Assembly (NCBI GenBank): GCA_023267795.1
Contig: JAHFMP010000049.1
Span: forward strand, 1 to 6,923
Direction of reading: 5' to 3'
Origin: Candidatus Woesearchaeota archaeon
Lineage (GTDB): Archaea > Nanobdellota > Nanobdellia > Woesearchaeales > DSVV01
DNA length: 6,923 nt
The notes under the pieces are model-generated. The model worked only from the letters and a program-made list of their open reading frames with translations. It ran no database searches and was not told where the DNA came from. Position numbers and translations under genes: made by a program. This document shows positions 1-6,330 of this stretch, piece after piece. The stretch's first letter is position 1, and each line of letters begins with the position of its first letter.

Positions 1-893
1 CCAGATTCTTTTGCTTTCTTAAACATTTCTTCACTTGTGGTGTCTATTCGTCCTCGAAAGCTCCATTTTATCTTATATCCTCTTTCCAAAATACCATTGC
101 TGAAATCCAATGCCCGCTGTGCTGTAATATTGAATGTGTCGTCATAAAACATAAACTCTGTTATGTCATTGTTCATATAATATTTAATTTCATCCAGCAT
201 ACTTTTTACTGAACGCATTCTATAGCCACTGTTTGCACTCTGGCAGAATTTACATTGATACGGACACCCTCGAGAACCTATAATAATTGCGATAGGATTA
301 CTGTTTCCCAATGCACTGTGATACTTCATATAATCAATAAGACTTGCATCTGGGAAAGGAAGAGCATCAAGGTCTTTCACTTGATTTTGTGGGCCGGTAG
401 TTATTACTTGCCCATCTTTTTTGTACATAATTCCCTTAATGGCGTCGCAGTCGATGTTCTTTTCTATTGCAATCACAAGTTCTGGGAATACATATTCTGC
501 ATCCCCTAAAAAAACATAATCAATCTCCTTATGATCTATTGTTTCTTGTGCAAAGTATTTTGTATGAGGACCTCCTACGCAGATTTTTGCATGAGGCAAT
601 GCTTTTTTTACTGTGCGGATCGTTTCCATGCAATCATAAAAAGCTACAGTGAATGCAGTTACTCCAACAATATCTGCATTATAATCTTTTGCTTCCTGCG
701 CAATTGTTTCATAACCCATTCTCTCTATGTCTGCATCTAGTATTTTTACTTCATGACTGGTGCGCTGTTTAATAACAGTGGCGAGATACATCAAATTGAC
801 AGGTGGGAAAAAATTGACAGTACTCATAGAAAAAGAGCTTTCATGCGTTTTCATGGCATGCATTGTTGGCGGATTTATCAATAAAATTTTCAT
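1..893 (-). CDS. B12-binding-type radical SAM protein, C-terminus outside the window
   Basis: Read from the minus strand, an ATG at 893 opens a frame with no stop to the window edge (297 complete codons plus part of a Gly codon). The protein starts MKILLINPP, the usual first strand of the cobalamin-binding Rossmann domain of COG1032 radical SAM enzymes. Residues about 1-145 form that domain (VGGPH at 106-110, LGDAEYVFPEL at 129-139). The radical SAM core follows, with the cluster motif SRGC-PYQ-C-KF-C (Cys210, Cys214, Cys217), which binds a 4Fe-4S cluster that cleaves S-adenosylmethionine. The cobalamin lower-ligand motif DxHxxG is not seen; the matching place reads LDADIERMG (52-60). The rest of the barrel and any C-terminal domain are missing. 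A GAGG Shine-Dalgarno lies 4 nt before the ATG and only 8 nt separates it from the SDR stop, so it is in the same operon. Family members methylate, cyclise or rearrange substrates; the substrate here is unknown. The family is well supported, the reaction is not. Confidence 0.93.
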   Translation of the reverse strand, partial: MKILLINPPTMHAMKTHESSFSMSTVNFFPPVNLMYLATVIKQRTSHEVKILDADIERMGYETIAQEAKDYNADIVGVTAFTVAFYDCMETIRTVKKALPHAKICVGGPHTKYFAQETIDHKEIDYVFLGDAEYVFPELVIAIEKNIDCDAIKGIMYKKDGQVITTGPQNQVKDLDALPFPDASLIDYMKYHSALGNSNPIAIIIGSRGCPYQCKFCQSANSGYRMRSVKSMLDEIKYYMNNDITEFMFYDDTFNITAQRALDFSNGILERGYKIKWSFRGRIDTTSEEMFKKAKES

Positions 894-897
894 ATTG

Positions 898-901
898 CCT
901 C
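898..901 (-). promoter_or_regulatory. Shine-Dalgarno GAGG for the partial radical SAM gene
   Basis: On the minus strand GAGG sits 4 nt before the ATG at 893, in the 8-nt gap after the SDR stop codon. It supports that start and translation from a shared transcript, in contrast to the leaderless-looking genes at the divergent promoter. Confidence 0.6.
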
Positions 902-1906
902 TTAGATTGGCTTCTCTTTATATGTTTTTTTTGAATTTTCTTCCTGAAAAAGATACATCTCCTCAATTGCCTGCTGTATTGGCACCTTTGGCTCCCATAC
1001 CAATTCTTTTTTTGCTTTATTATTATCAAAAAATCTTTTTTTGAAGAGGTTTGCAACCACATACGGAGTAATAATTTTAGAAGATATTTTTGCCTTTTTG
1101 AGTGCAAAACAAACAGGAATATACAAAAAAAAAGGCACTTTGAAGAAAATACCTTTTCGCTTTTTTATTACTTTATGGATAATTTCAAAAAGGTGCTGAA
1201 AAGAAATATTCTCATTCGTGAGAAGATATCTTTGTCCTGATTTTCCATTTTCCATTGCGAGGATAATTCCTTCAACAACGTCCTGCACAGCAACAACTGC
1301 ACATAAACCTGGTGGCGCAAAATGGATGGGATACTTTTTTATGATTTGGAGTAATGACCCTGAATTTCCCCATATATCCCCTGCACCATATACTGTAGAA
1401 GGATTGACAATAACAGCACTTCCTCCATTTTTGACATAGCGAAGAACATTTTGTTCTGCAATATATTTTGCATGTGAATAAGAATTTGTTTCTTTGAAAA
1501 CAAAGCACGCATCTTCGTTAAGCACATTATTTTCTTTGGTTGGAGCACCAACTGTTGCCGCTGAACTGACAAAAACGATTTTTCGCACATTATTTTTTTC
1601 TGCTGCTTTCAAAATGTTATTTGTTCCTACAACGTTCAATTCATAGATACTTCTTCGTTGCTCTTCATTAAAAGAAATCAGTGCTGCAAGATGAATAATA
1701 ACATCACATTCTTTTGTTTCCTTCTCTAAAAGTTTATAATCAAGAATATCACCATCAACTCTTTTTATAGGAAGATGCTCCAAAAATGGATGGTTCGATC
1801 CTTTTCGTACTAAAGCACGAATAGTATAACCATCCATAGATAGTTTCTTTACTAAATTTGCTCCTATGAACCCTGTTGCTCCTGTTACAAATACGGTTTT
1901 TGTCAT
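902..1906 (-). CDS. Extended SDR, NAD(P)-dependent epimerase/dehydratase or 3beta-HSD-like
   Basis: A complete 334-aa protein, normal length for an extended short-chain dehydrogenase/reductase. It shows the nucleotide-binding GATGFIG (Gly9, Gly12, Gly15) after VFVT, then GDILD (52-56), HLAA (72-75), NVVGT (91-95), the active-site serine region FVSSAATVG (112-120), and the catalytic Tyr143-xxx-Lys147 pair (SYSHAK). Arg34 after the second strand (ALVRKGS) hints at NADP(H), as in dihydroflavonol-reductase-like members. Residues 252-269 are unusually hydrophobic for a soluble SDR (a VPFF..IPV stretch followed by KKAK), resembling the membrane-associating helix of 3beta-HSD/HpnA-type SDRs, so a lipid or lipid-linked sugar is a possible substrate. 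It lies 28 nt after the upstream radical SAM gene and 8 nt before the next. The AT-rich gap has TATA-like runs (TTATTAAT at 1927-1934) but no clear Shine-Dalgarno, so an internal promoter is possible but unproven. A nucleotide-sugar epimerase is the main alternative. Confidence 0.93.
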   Translation of the reverse strand: MTKTVFVTGATGFIGANLVKKLSMDGYTIRALVRKGSNHPFLEHLPIKRVDGDILDYKLLEKETKECDVIIHLAALISFNEEQRRSIYELNVVGTNNILKAAEKNNVRKIVFVSSAATVGAPTKENNVLNEDACFVFKETNSYSHAKYIAEQNVLRYVKNGGSAVIVNPSTVYGAGDIWGNSGSLLQIIKKYPIHFAPPGLCAVVAVQDVVEGIILAMENGKSGQRYLLTNENISFQHLFEIIHKVIKKRKGIFFKVPFFLYIPVCFALKKAKISSKIITPYVVANLFKKRFFDNNKAKKELVWEPKVPIQQAIEEMYLFQEENSKKTYKEKPI

Positions 1907-1934
1907 TGCTTCTTTGGTATATTATTATTAATAA

Positions 1935-3464
1935 TTAATAATCTAAATATTTTTTTAGAACAAAGATTTCTGGTGTAAAAAAGTAAAAATTGTGTCGTAT
2001 TCTTAATCTCACTATTTTAGTATATAAGTCTAACATTTTTTTTATAAAGTAATGTGGACGGCTATATTCAATGCTTGTTTTTCCATCAGCAAAATAAGTT
2101 AAATAAGAAAGTTTTTCAATGAATTCTGTTGTTTCTCTATCGAGCCATGGTGTGCTGACTTTATTCCAATGAGTTTCGGCATACTCTTCTAATGTTTGTA
2201 ATGGTTTATAACCATACTTAATTGATTCATCGAATAAAGGATTGCCTGGATAAGGCATATATATCTGTACTCCTGTTGTATGTGCGTTAGGATTTTCGTC
2301 CACTAATCTGGCCATCAGTTTTAGAGTTTGTAACATTTCTTCTTTTGTTTCAGTAGGAAAGCCGATCATGAAGCTGTATCGTGGGGTTATTCCTGCTTCT
2401 TTTAATTTTCTGTTCGCAACCAAAATTTGTTCTACTGTTATGTCTTTTTTAGTGTACTCAAGCACTCTGTTTGAGCCTGATTCCACCCCTAAATATAATT
2501 CTACAAATCCTGCTTCTCTGATCAATTTTAAGACATCCATAGGATAATGATAAACATAATCTATTCTGCATGTTGCCATGAATTTGACATTAATTTTCTC
2601 TTTTATTAAAAGTTCACAAATCTTTTTTGCTCTTCCCAAATAATTAAAAAAATTATCCTCTACAATTTTAATGGTATTGATTCCATGTTCGTTGACAAGA
2701 TATTTTATGTGCTCTATAACCAATTCTGGACTTACTGCACGGTAAGACTGCTCGTGCAGACCAGTCAAATAACAGAATGTACATCGGTGCGTACAACCTC
2801 GACTCGTTACCATCAGGAAGTCTCTTCCTTCTATTAAATCTCTTCCCCCTGTTGCCTGAGAACATATATAATCCTCTATATTAACAAGTTCATATGCAGG
2901 CATTGGAAATTTATTAACATCTACCTTTTCACTTTTTTTTGTCATTACAATTTCACTGTTTTGTTTAAATACAAGATTGTCGACGCAGTGTAAATCACCT
3001 TCATTTTGCAGCGTCTTTGCTAAGTTGACAAATGTTAATTCTCCATCGTCTATAACCAAGCAATCTACTAAAGGGTGCACGATTGTTGTTTGTGGACTAA
3101 GACTTGGGTGAGGTCCACCCCAAACAATTGGTATTGTAGCGTCGTGACTTTTTATGATATTAGATATTTCTGTTGCATATTTGATTTGCTTGCCTGCTAT
3201 GACGCCAATTCCAACACAAAGAATATCATCTGTTTGCAACTCTGCTTCTAATTTTTCTTTCCACTCTTGAGTTATTCTTTGATCTATAAAAATTACCTCA
3301 AATTTTTCGTGCAACATCGCTTTAGCAACGTAGAGAAGAGCCAGTGGAATGCGTATTGTTGAGTGTTTGATATCAAGTCCTGTTTTTGGTTGAATTAAAA
3401 TTATTTTATGTTTATCGCGTCTATTTATGTGATGGTCAAGCGCAGATTTTTCAATAATTTCCAT
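1935..3464 (-). CDS. B12-binding-type radical SAM protein, BchE/COG1032-like, 509 aa
   Basis: A complete protein with an N-terminal cobalamin-binding-type domain (about 18-150: IILIQPKTG at 21-29, WGGPHPSLSP at 115-124, DDGELTF at 139-145), a radical SAM barrel (about 215-420) and a C-terminal extension rich in aromatic and basic residues (about 465-509). The cluster motif is SRGC-THR-C-TF-C (Cys224, Cys228, Cys231). Other family marks are GVESG (326-330), which contacts SAM, and GFPTET (368-373). The DxHxxG cobalamin ligand is absent (IDQRITQEW at 60-68). The frame stays open upstream to a TTG at 3635, overlapping the flippase gene. I chose the first ATG (3464) because the added 57 residues look non-coding, the ATG lies just before the expected first strand, and a TATA-like element sits about 29 nt upstream. 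Only the Cys motif and domain order match the second radical SAM protein at 1-893, so this is not a recent tandem duplicate. Substrate unknown; methylation or cyclisation of a lipid or sugar would fit the locus. Confidence 0.93.
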   Translation of the reverse strand: MEIIEKSALDHHINRRDKHKIILIQPKTGLDIKHSTIRIPLALLYVAKAMLHEKFEVIFIDQRITQEWKEKLEAELQTDDILCVGIGVIAGKQIKYATEISNIIKSHDATIPIVWGGPHPSLSPQTTIVHPLVDCLVIDDGELTFVNLAKTLQNEGDLHCVDNLVFKQNSEIVMTKKSEKVDVNKFPMPAYELVNIEDYICSQATGGRDLIEGRDFLMVTSRGCTHRCTFCYLTGLHEQSYRAVSPELVIEHIKYLVNEHGINTIKIVEDNFFNYLGRAKKICELLIKEKINVKFMATCRIDYVYHYPMDVLKLIREAGFVELYLGVESGSNRVLEYTKKDITVEQILVANRKLKEAGITPRYSFMIGFPTETKEEMLQTLKLMARLVDENPNAHTTGVQIYMPYPGNPLFDESIKYGYKPLQTLEEYAETHWNKVSTPWLDRETTEFIEKLSYLTYFADGKTSIEYSRPHYFIKKMLDLYTKIVRLRIRHNFYFFTPEIFVLKKYLDY

Positions 3465-3489
3465 AATACCTTGTGTATATTCTAACTTG

Positions 3490-3497
3490 TTTATTAA
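3490..3497 (-). promoter_or_regulatory. Possible TATA box for the 509-aa radical SAM gene
   Basis: TTAATAAA on the minus strand, preceded by a run of A resembling a BRE, is centred about 29 nt before the ATG at 3464. This spacing suits a leaderless or nearly leaderless archaeal transcript. The region is AT-rich, so a chance match is quite possible. If real, the radical SAM-SDR-radical SAM genes can be transcribed apart from the flippase gene. Confidence 0.4.
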
Positions 3498-3514
3498 TTT
3501 TTTGGCATCTTGTA

Positions 3515-3531
3515 TCTTTAGAGAACTTTGC
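3515..3531. repeat. 17-nt direct repeat, spacer copy
   Basis: The plus-strand sequence tctttagagaactttgc is identical to 3641-3657, 126 bp away. This copy is in the spacer between the flippase and radical SAM genes, while the other is inside the last codons of the flippase gene. Its 12-nt core (3520-3531) is also the inverted counterpart (11 of 12) of 3632-3643, so 3520-3643 is bounded by 12-bp inverted repeats. Confidence 0.85.
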
Positions 3532-3535
3532 TCTT

Positions 3536-3581
3536 TATTGTGGATTGAATCACAATATTTCAACAATATCAATCCACAATA
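3536..3581. repeat. 13-bp perfect inverted repeat in the spacer
   Basis: The arms tattgtggattga (3536-3548) and tcaatccacaata (3569-3581) are exact reverse complements with a 20-nt loop. In a minus-strand transcript they form a 13-bp stem between the flippase stop and the radical SAM start. No T-run follows the stem, so it is not a standard intrinsic terminator. It could be an RNA structure, a dimeric protein-binding site or part of a small mobile-element remnant. Confidence 0.85.
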
Positions 3582-3585
3582 TACC

Positions 3586-3591
3586 AAAAAA
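3586..3591 (-). terminator. Possible T-tract terminator after the flippase gene
   Basis: The minus strand has a run of six T 22 nt after the flippase stop codon. Archaeal RNA polymerase can terminate at T-tracts without a hairpin. The run is short and single, so support is weak. Confidence 0.25.
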
Positions 3592-3612
3592 GTTGACCTT
3601 GAATAATAAATT

Positions 3613-4620
3613 TCAACTTTTTTTAGTATATGCAAAATTCTCTTTAGAGAACTTTGCGGTTACTTTCAGAAGTATATAACTTCCGATGCCTGTTACACAA
3701 TAACAAACCAAAGAAATGACATGCAGTACAAAGATAGCACTAATTGCCTGTGCTGCAGGAATGCCATATGCCACAAGCACAAGTGACCATACTGCTTCGA
3801 CATTGCCAAAACCTGCTATACCTTGAATAGGAATAAAAGATAAGAGGGAAATAAGGGATGGAAGCAATATCATATCCCAATAAGTAATTTCAAAGCCAAA
3901 TGCATATAAGAAAAAAGAGAAAAAAATATAATAAGATACAATGACTCCTAATGAATAAAGCAAGCCAAGTGCTATCTTTTCTCTTGTCATGATTGCTTTG
4001 AATGCTATAAAAAGTCTAAGTATTTTTTCTATGAACATCAATTGTATGCTCTTTGCCTTCTTTGTCTCTTTTTGCAATTCTAAAAACTTTATTATTGGAT
4101 TATAAAAGAAAAGACATATAACAAATGCAATGAACATTCCTAATAAGAGAAAAATAAAATAAAGTTTCATTGCAATCAAAGAAGTACTTGTAAAGCGTGT
4201 AAAGGCCATACTAAGAAGAAAAAAAGCAATTAGCATGATGCCATCAAATAATCGTGCCACTGTCAAAGCACTCACTGACTCTGATAGTGGAATATCCCCT
4301 TCTTTCTTTGTCAAATAAAAAAAACTGAGCTCCCCTAATTTCATGGGCAAAAGCTGCACTAACATATTATGGATATTTGTGATCAGAAACATTTTATAAA
4401 AAGAAAGTTTGTTGTGCGTGAACATTCTGATTCTCAATGTTCTAAAAAAATAATGAATGAGTGGCAATAAAAATGCGCCAAAAAACACAGGAACAGTCAC
4501 TTTTTCAAAAGCAAGGTGCAGATCCTCGATGCCTATGTTTCTCATTAGGAAGTACAGCAGAATAATGGTAATTACAGCTCCCACTATTAATTTAGTTGCA
4601 ATCTTTATTTTCTCCTGCAT
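3613..4620 (-). CDS. Flippase-like membrane protein, LPG_synthase_TM (UPF0104) family
   Basis: A complete 335-aa polytopic membrane protein, the usual length for stand-alone members of the LPG_synthase_TM family (the flippase half of MprF; also the membrane part of archaeal AglD). About eight membrane segments can be seen, near residues 9-26, 43-58, 76-92, 119-140, 152-173, 217-241, 248-265 and 292-317. Family marks are the Arg cluster R60-x-x-R63-x-R65, the NxxxxLLPMKLGEL block (85-98, with Pro92 and Glu97) and PIQGIAGFGNVE (264-275, with Glu275). Members are proposed to move lipids or lipid-linked sugars across the cytoplasmic membrane. It starts at an ATG with a TATA box about 28 nt upstream and no Shine-Dalgarno, so it is likely leaderless. 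It is the first gene of the minus block, divergent from the ligase-like gene. The last 15 codons contain a palindrome whose half is repeated downstream, so the extreme C-terminus (after about residue 320) may be recently altered. The transported substrate cannot be told. Confidence 0.9.
   Translation of the reverse strand: MQEKIKIATKLIVGAVITIILLYFLMRNIGIEDLHLAFEKVTVPVFFGAFLLPLIHYFFRTLRIRMFTHNKLSFYKMFLITNIHNMLVQLLPMKLGELSFFYLTKKEGDIPLSESVSALTVARLFDGIMLIAFFLLSMAFTRFTSTSLIAMKLYFIFLLLGMFIAFVICLFFYNPIIKFLELQKETKKAKSIQLMFIEKILRLFIAFKAIMTREKIALGLLYSLGVIVSYYIFFSFFLYAFGFEITYWDMILLPSLISLLSFIPIQGIAGFGNVEAVWSLVLVAYGIPAAQAISAIFVLHVISLVCYCVTGIGSYILLKVTAKFSKENFAYTKKS
3632..3657. repeat. 26-nt near-perfect palindrome in the flippase 3' end
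   Basis: The arms gcaaaattctct (3632-3643) and agagaactttgc (3646-3657) are reverse complements at 11 of 12 positions around a 2-nt centre. In the sense RNA of the minus gene the one mismatch becomes a G-U pair, so an 11-bp stem with a UAAA loop can form 16 nt before the stop codon. It encodes AKFSKENFA near the C-terminus of the flippase. The right arm plus centre is the 17-nt direct repeat seen again at 3515-3531. Confidence 0.85.
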
Positions 4621-4644
4621 ATTGCAAAGAAGAACGAAAAATAC

Positions 4645-4652
4645 TTTATAAA
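4645..4652 (-). promoter_or_regulatory. Archaeal TATA box of the flippase gene
   Basis: TTTATAAA on the minus strand, preceded by purine-rich GTGAAA (BRE-like), is centred about 28 nt before the ATG at 4620. There is no Shine-Dalgarno in between. The spacing predicts transcription starting at or within a few bases of the ATG. Confidence 0.7.
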
Positions 4653-4676
4653 TTTCACTATTTTTCTCTCGTAATG

Positions 4677-4684
4677 CTTATAAA
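4677..4684 (+). promoter_or_regulatory. Archaeal TATA box of the ligase-like gene
   Basis: CTTATAAA on the plus strand is centred about 27 nt before the ATG at 4708, and no Shine-Dalgarno lies between them. It is 32 bp centre to centre from the opposing TATA box, so a factor bound in this 87-bp spacer could control both operons. It also favours the ATG at 4708 over the in-frame ATG at 4723. Confidence 0.7.
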
Positions 4685-4707
4685 CACACCAAGAATATCC
4701 TAAGCTT

Positions 4708-6330
4708 ATGGCTCTTAGTGATATGAAAAAATATTCCAACAAACAGCTTGGGTTGTTTTTCATTGCTGCCGGAATAGTTTTAGGAACCATTCTTTTTTGG
4801 TTTAGTGTTACACCCATGGTCATTTTCTTTATTATAATCCTACTTCTTTGTTTCACTTACATAAAGTATCTTTGGTTTTGGTTTATTCTTTTTTTAGGAT
4901 CGTTGCCATTCAATAGTTTTCTTGCAATTGATATAGGTGTACCACTTCGGTTAAGTTATCTTCTCTTTATGGTTGTACTTTTGTCAATTATGCATACAAT
5001 ATATCAAAGTGTAATTTCAGGAGAACAAGAGAGAAAAGATATATTTGAACGGTTTAAAACACCATTTGACAGAGAAATCCTTTTTGTACTTCTCATCATA
5101 GTATTCTCAATATTTCAATCACAATATATTCTTTCTAACTCACCTGTGACAGGAGATACAATGTTTAATTATCCCTGGATAAAGAGTATTACAAAGTTTT
5201 TATTACTTGGTTTACTTTTCACTATATTCTATTGTACAGTGTTTATTGTAAACACGAAAGAAAAGCTAAGAAGAATTTTATTCTGGTGTGCTCTATTCGT
5301 TTTTATTTATTCTGTTTATGGCATTGTGAGCTATCTTTTCTTTTTAGGAGGAGTGCATGTAAGTTTTTTTGGATTTGAAAGTATTATTCAGCATGATCCT
5401 TCAGCAGATCTTCCAAGAATCAGGTCAGTTGCAGAAGAGCCACTATTCTTTGGATTTTATGTTATAACATCTATACTTACTATTATTACTTTGTGGTTTT
5501 ATCAATTCATGAAATGGAAAACAGATATTTTTTCATATAATTTATTTTTTCAAATTGTAATTATTATTGTTGCATTGTATCTTAGTTTTTCGAGAAGTGC
5601 GTGGCTTGGTTTTTTGTTTGGAGGAGCATGGTTACTATTATTTTGTCTTGGAAAGCTGGGGAAAGAAAAAACTATTCATGCTTTGTCTGTTGCTTACAAT
5701 TATTTGTTATTCAGGTATAATTATCTGTTAAAGTTGCAAAGACCAAAGAGGGTTGCATTTTTTTGTCTGCTAATAGTACTAGGAATAGGATTGTATTACA
5801 TTATATCAACGTATATAATAACACCGCTTGTTATTGAACAGGTTACAGATACGTTTAACCCCGGCGGCAGCAAATTTTGGTCAACAAAAACAAGACTGAT
5901 AACATATGAGCAGGCAGTTAATGCATTCTTACAACATCCTATTTTAGGAATAGGATATGAAAATTTTAATTTTTATTCAGGAAACAAATATTATGACCGT
6001 CTTGTGAACTATAACTTCAATTGGACAGAGGTAAACAATTATCCTTTAAAGGTACTTGCAGAGTTAGGGATTATTGGATTTATCTGTGTAGCATTTCTCT
6101 ACATAAAAATTATTGTGATAACACTAAAAAGTATTAAAGAAACAACAGATCTCTTTTTACAGGCTGTTCTCGTTGGTTGCTTTGCAACATTAATTGCAAT
6201 AAGCGTCATTCTTCTCTTTTCTTCTTCAATAATCATGCCTTATTTATGGGTTTTGGCAGGAATTCATGTTGCCACGATAAAATTAAATGTATCTCGAAAA
6301 AATGAGAAAGAAATAGGTATTCAAAAATGA
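4708..6330 (+). CDS. O-antigen ligase/polymerase-like membrane protein (Wzy_C superfamily)
   Basis: A complete 540-aa polytopic protein with about 12-13 predicted membrane segments spread over residues 14-525 and a large extracytoplasmic loop at about 372-450. The family is shown by RIRSVAEEP (237-245), LSFSRSAWLG (292-301, Arg296), the loop motif TRLITYEQAVNAF followed by HPILGIGYENF (395-420) and NNYPLKVLAELGIIG (443-457). Ligases such as WaaL and polymerases such as Wzy join a glycan carried on a polyprenyl lipid to another glycan, lipid or protein outside the membrane. WaaL-type ligases usually have a His in the last loop motif, just before the (Y)L..L.E.G stretch; here it is Asn-Asn-Tyr-Pro-Leu, so a polymerase or a diverged enzyme is as likely as a ligase. 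A short duplicated heptad (YNYLLFR/YNYLLKL) occurs at 330-343 in a cytoplasmic or interfacial loop. It overlaps the following glycosyltransferase gene by 4 nt (ATGA), which implies translational coupling. The start is set by the leaderless promoter. Confidence 0.88.
   Translation: MALSDMKKYSNKQLGLFFIAAGIVLGTILFWFSVTPMVIFFIIILLLCFTYIKYLWFWFILFLGSLPFNSFLAIDIGVPLRLSYLLFMVVLLSIMHTIYQSVISGEQERKDIFERFKTPFDREILFVLLIIVFSIFQSQYILSNSPVTGDTMFNYPWIKSITKFLLLGLLFTIFYCTVFIVNTKEKLRRILFWCALFVFIYSVYGIVSYLFFLGGVHVSFFGFESIIQHDPSADLPRIRSVAEEPLFFGFYVITSILTIITLWFYQFMKWKTDIFSYNLFFQIVIIIVALYLSFSRSAWLGFLFGGAWLLLFCLGKLGKEKTIHALSVAYNYLLFRYNYLLKLQRPKRVAFFCLLIVLGIGLYYIISTYIITPLVIEQVTDTFNPGGSKFWSTKTRLITYEQAVNAFLQHPILGIGYENFNFYSGNKYYDRLVNYNFNWTEVNNYPLKVLAELGIIGFICVAFLYIKIIVITLKSIKETTDLFLQAVLVGCFATLIAISVILLFSSSIIMPYLWVLAGIHVATIKLNVSRKNEKEIGIQK

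Noticed and set aside
255..1044. Several plus-strand open frames of 60-95 codons
   Set aside because: They lie opposite the partial radical SAM gene and the SDR gene, overlap one another, have no family-like sequence and no promoter; they are antisense shadows.
1125..1133. A run of nine T on the coding strand of the SDR gene as a terminator or slippage site
   Set aside because: The frame continues with good SDR sequence on both sides and nothing indicates a frameshift; such runs are expected in AT-rich genes.
841..1590. Minus-strand open frames of 78-88 codons within the SDR region
   Set aside because: They are alternate frames of the SDR gene with Cys/Lys/Gln-rich, non-family sequence, while the SDR frame has complete motifs.
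902..3464. A hopanoid-type cluster (HpnA-like SDR with HpnP/HpnH-like radical SAM)
   Set aside because: The resemblance is only at family level, no squalene-hopene cyclase is visible, and the promoters look archaeal.
3536..3581. The inverted repeat as an intrinsic terminator
   Set aside because: On the minus strand the stem is followed by AAAGAG, not a T-run, and on the plus strand no gene reads into it.
4457..4856. Short open frames across the divergent promoter region on both strands
   Set aside because: They overlap the start regions of the flippase and ligase-like genes in wrong frames or strands and cover the TATA boxes; no coding signal.
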